The notes beneath the pieces were generated by a model. That model was given only the letters and a program-made list of their open reading frames with translations, searched no databases and was not told the DNA's origin. From Bacteroidota bacterium (lineage in GTDB: Bacteria; Bacteroidota; Bacteroidia; Chitinophagales; Chitinophagaceae), in contig JAFAAT010000104.1 of the NCBI GenBank assembly GCA_023426425.1, positions 1 to 6,724 on the forward strand: DNA of 6,724 nt, given 5' to 3'. This document shows positions 6,642-6,724 of this stretch, in pieces; the stretch's first letter is position 1, and each line of letters begins with the position of its first letter. The position numbers were made by a program, and so were the translations under genes.

Positions 6642-6724
6642 TTTGTTTTCATTTTTAGGTCTGGAAAATAAATTGACAAAATAAAATTACGTAATCGCCT
6701 AAAAAAATTCACCCTCTCCACTAT
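6642..6724 (-). promoter_or_regulatory. AT-rich upstream region with a 10-base palindrome
   Basis: This is the leader of the gene starting at 6641. It contains the perfect palindrome ATTACGTAAT at 6686-6695 and a direct repeat of AAAATAAA (plus strand, 6665-6672 and 6678-6685). On the minus strand the second copy is part of TATTTTG, close to but not matching TAnnTTTG. These would suit a promoter with an operator, but no full promoter can be named, and the neighbouring gene lies outside the window. Confidence 0.35.

Overview
The window looks like a chromosomal segment of a member of the Bacteroidota. The evidence is an outer-membrane protein of the carboxypeptidase-regulatory-like/DUF5686 type, exported proteins whose leaders end in F-A-Q, an RlmB-type methyltransferase with the Bacteroidota-like motif GAEDTGIS, a TAnnTTTG promoter element, and few clear Shine-Dalgarno sites. 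Family or genus cannot be fixed from this; Chitinophaga-like or Cytophaga-like groups are plausible. All supported genes lie on the minus strand, so transcription runs from high to low coordinates.

In order of transcription: (1) 6641-5889 is a gene of a Bacteroidota protein family of unknown function. An in-frame amber stop after codon 19 breaks it, and the frame is intact on both sides. (2) 5888-5674 holds a degenerate hexamer repeat that lies in a possible 31-residue Ala/Lys-rich small ORF. The same stretch would be a C-terminal tail of gene 1 after a one-base shift in its terminal G6 run. (3) 5673-4921 is rlmB, a 23S rRNA 2'-O-methyltransferase of the SPOUT fold. (4) 4832-2427 is a large exported DUF5686 protein, preceded by a perfect TAnnTTTG element that argues against the longer TTG start. 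(5) 2346-1825 is an unrecognised secreted protein of 173 residues. (6) 1762-335 is an exported serine hydrolase of the class C beta-lactamase/DD-peptidase fold with an extra N-terminal domain. (7) 289-1 is the first 96 codons of an exporter-type ABC transporter, cut by the window edge.

Three consecutive genes (DUF5686, the 173-residue protein, the hydrolase) encode exported products, and an ABC exporter follows. They are separated by gaps of only 45 to 80 bases. This suggests a cell-envelope cluster, but no shared pathway can be shown from sequence. rlmB is a housekeeping gene and is probably a separate unit.

No RNA gene, CRISPR array, insertion sequence or prophage was seen. No undescribed multi-gene system is evident. 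The most notable point is the in-frame stop in the 6641-5889 gene.
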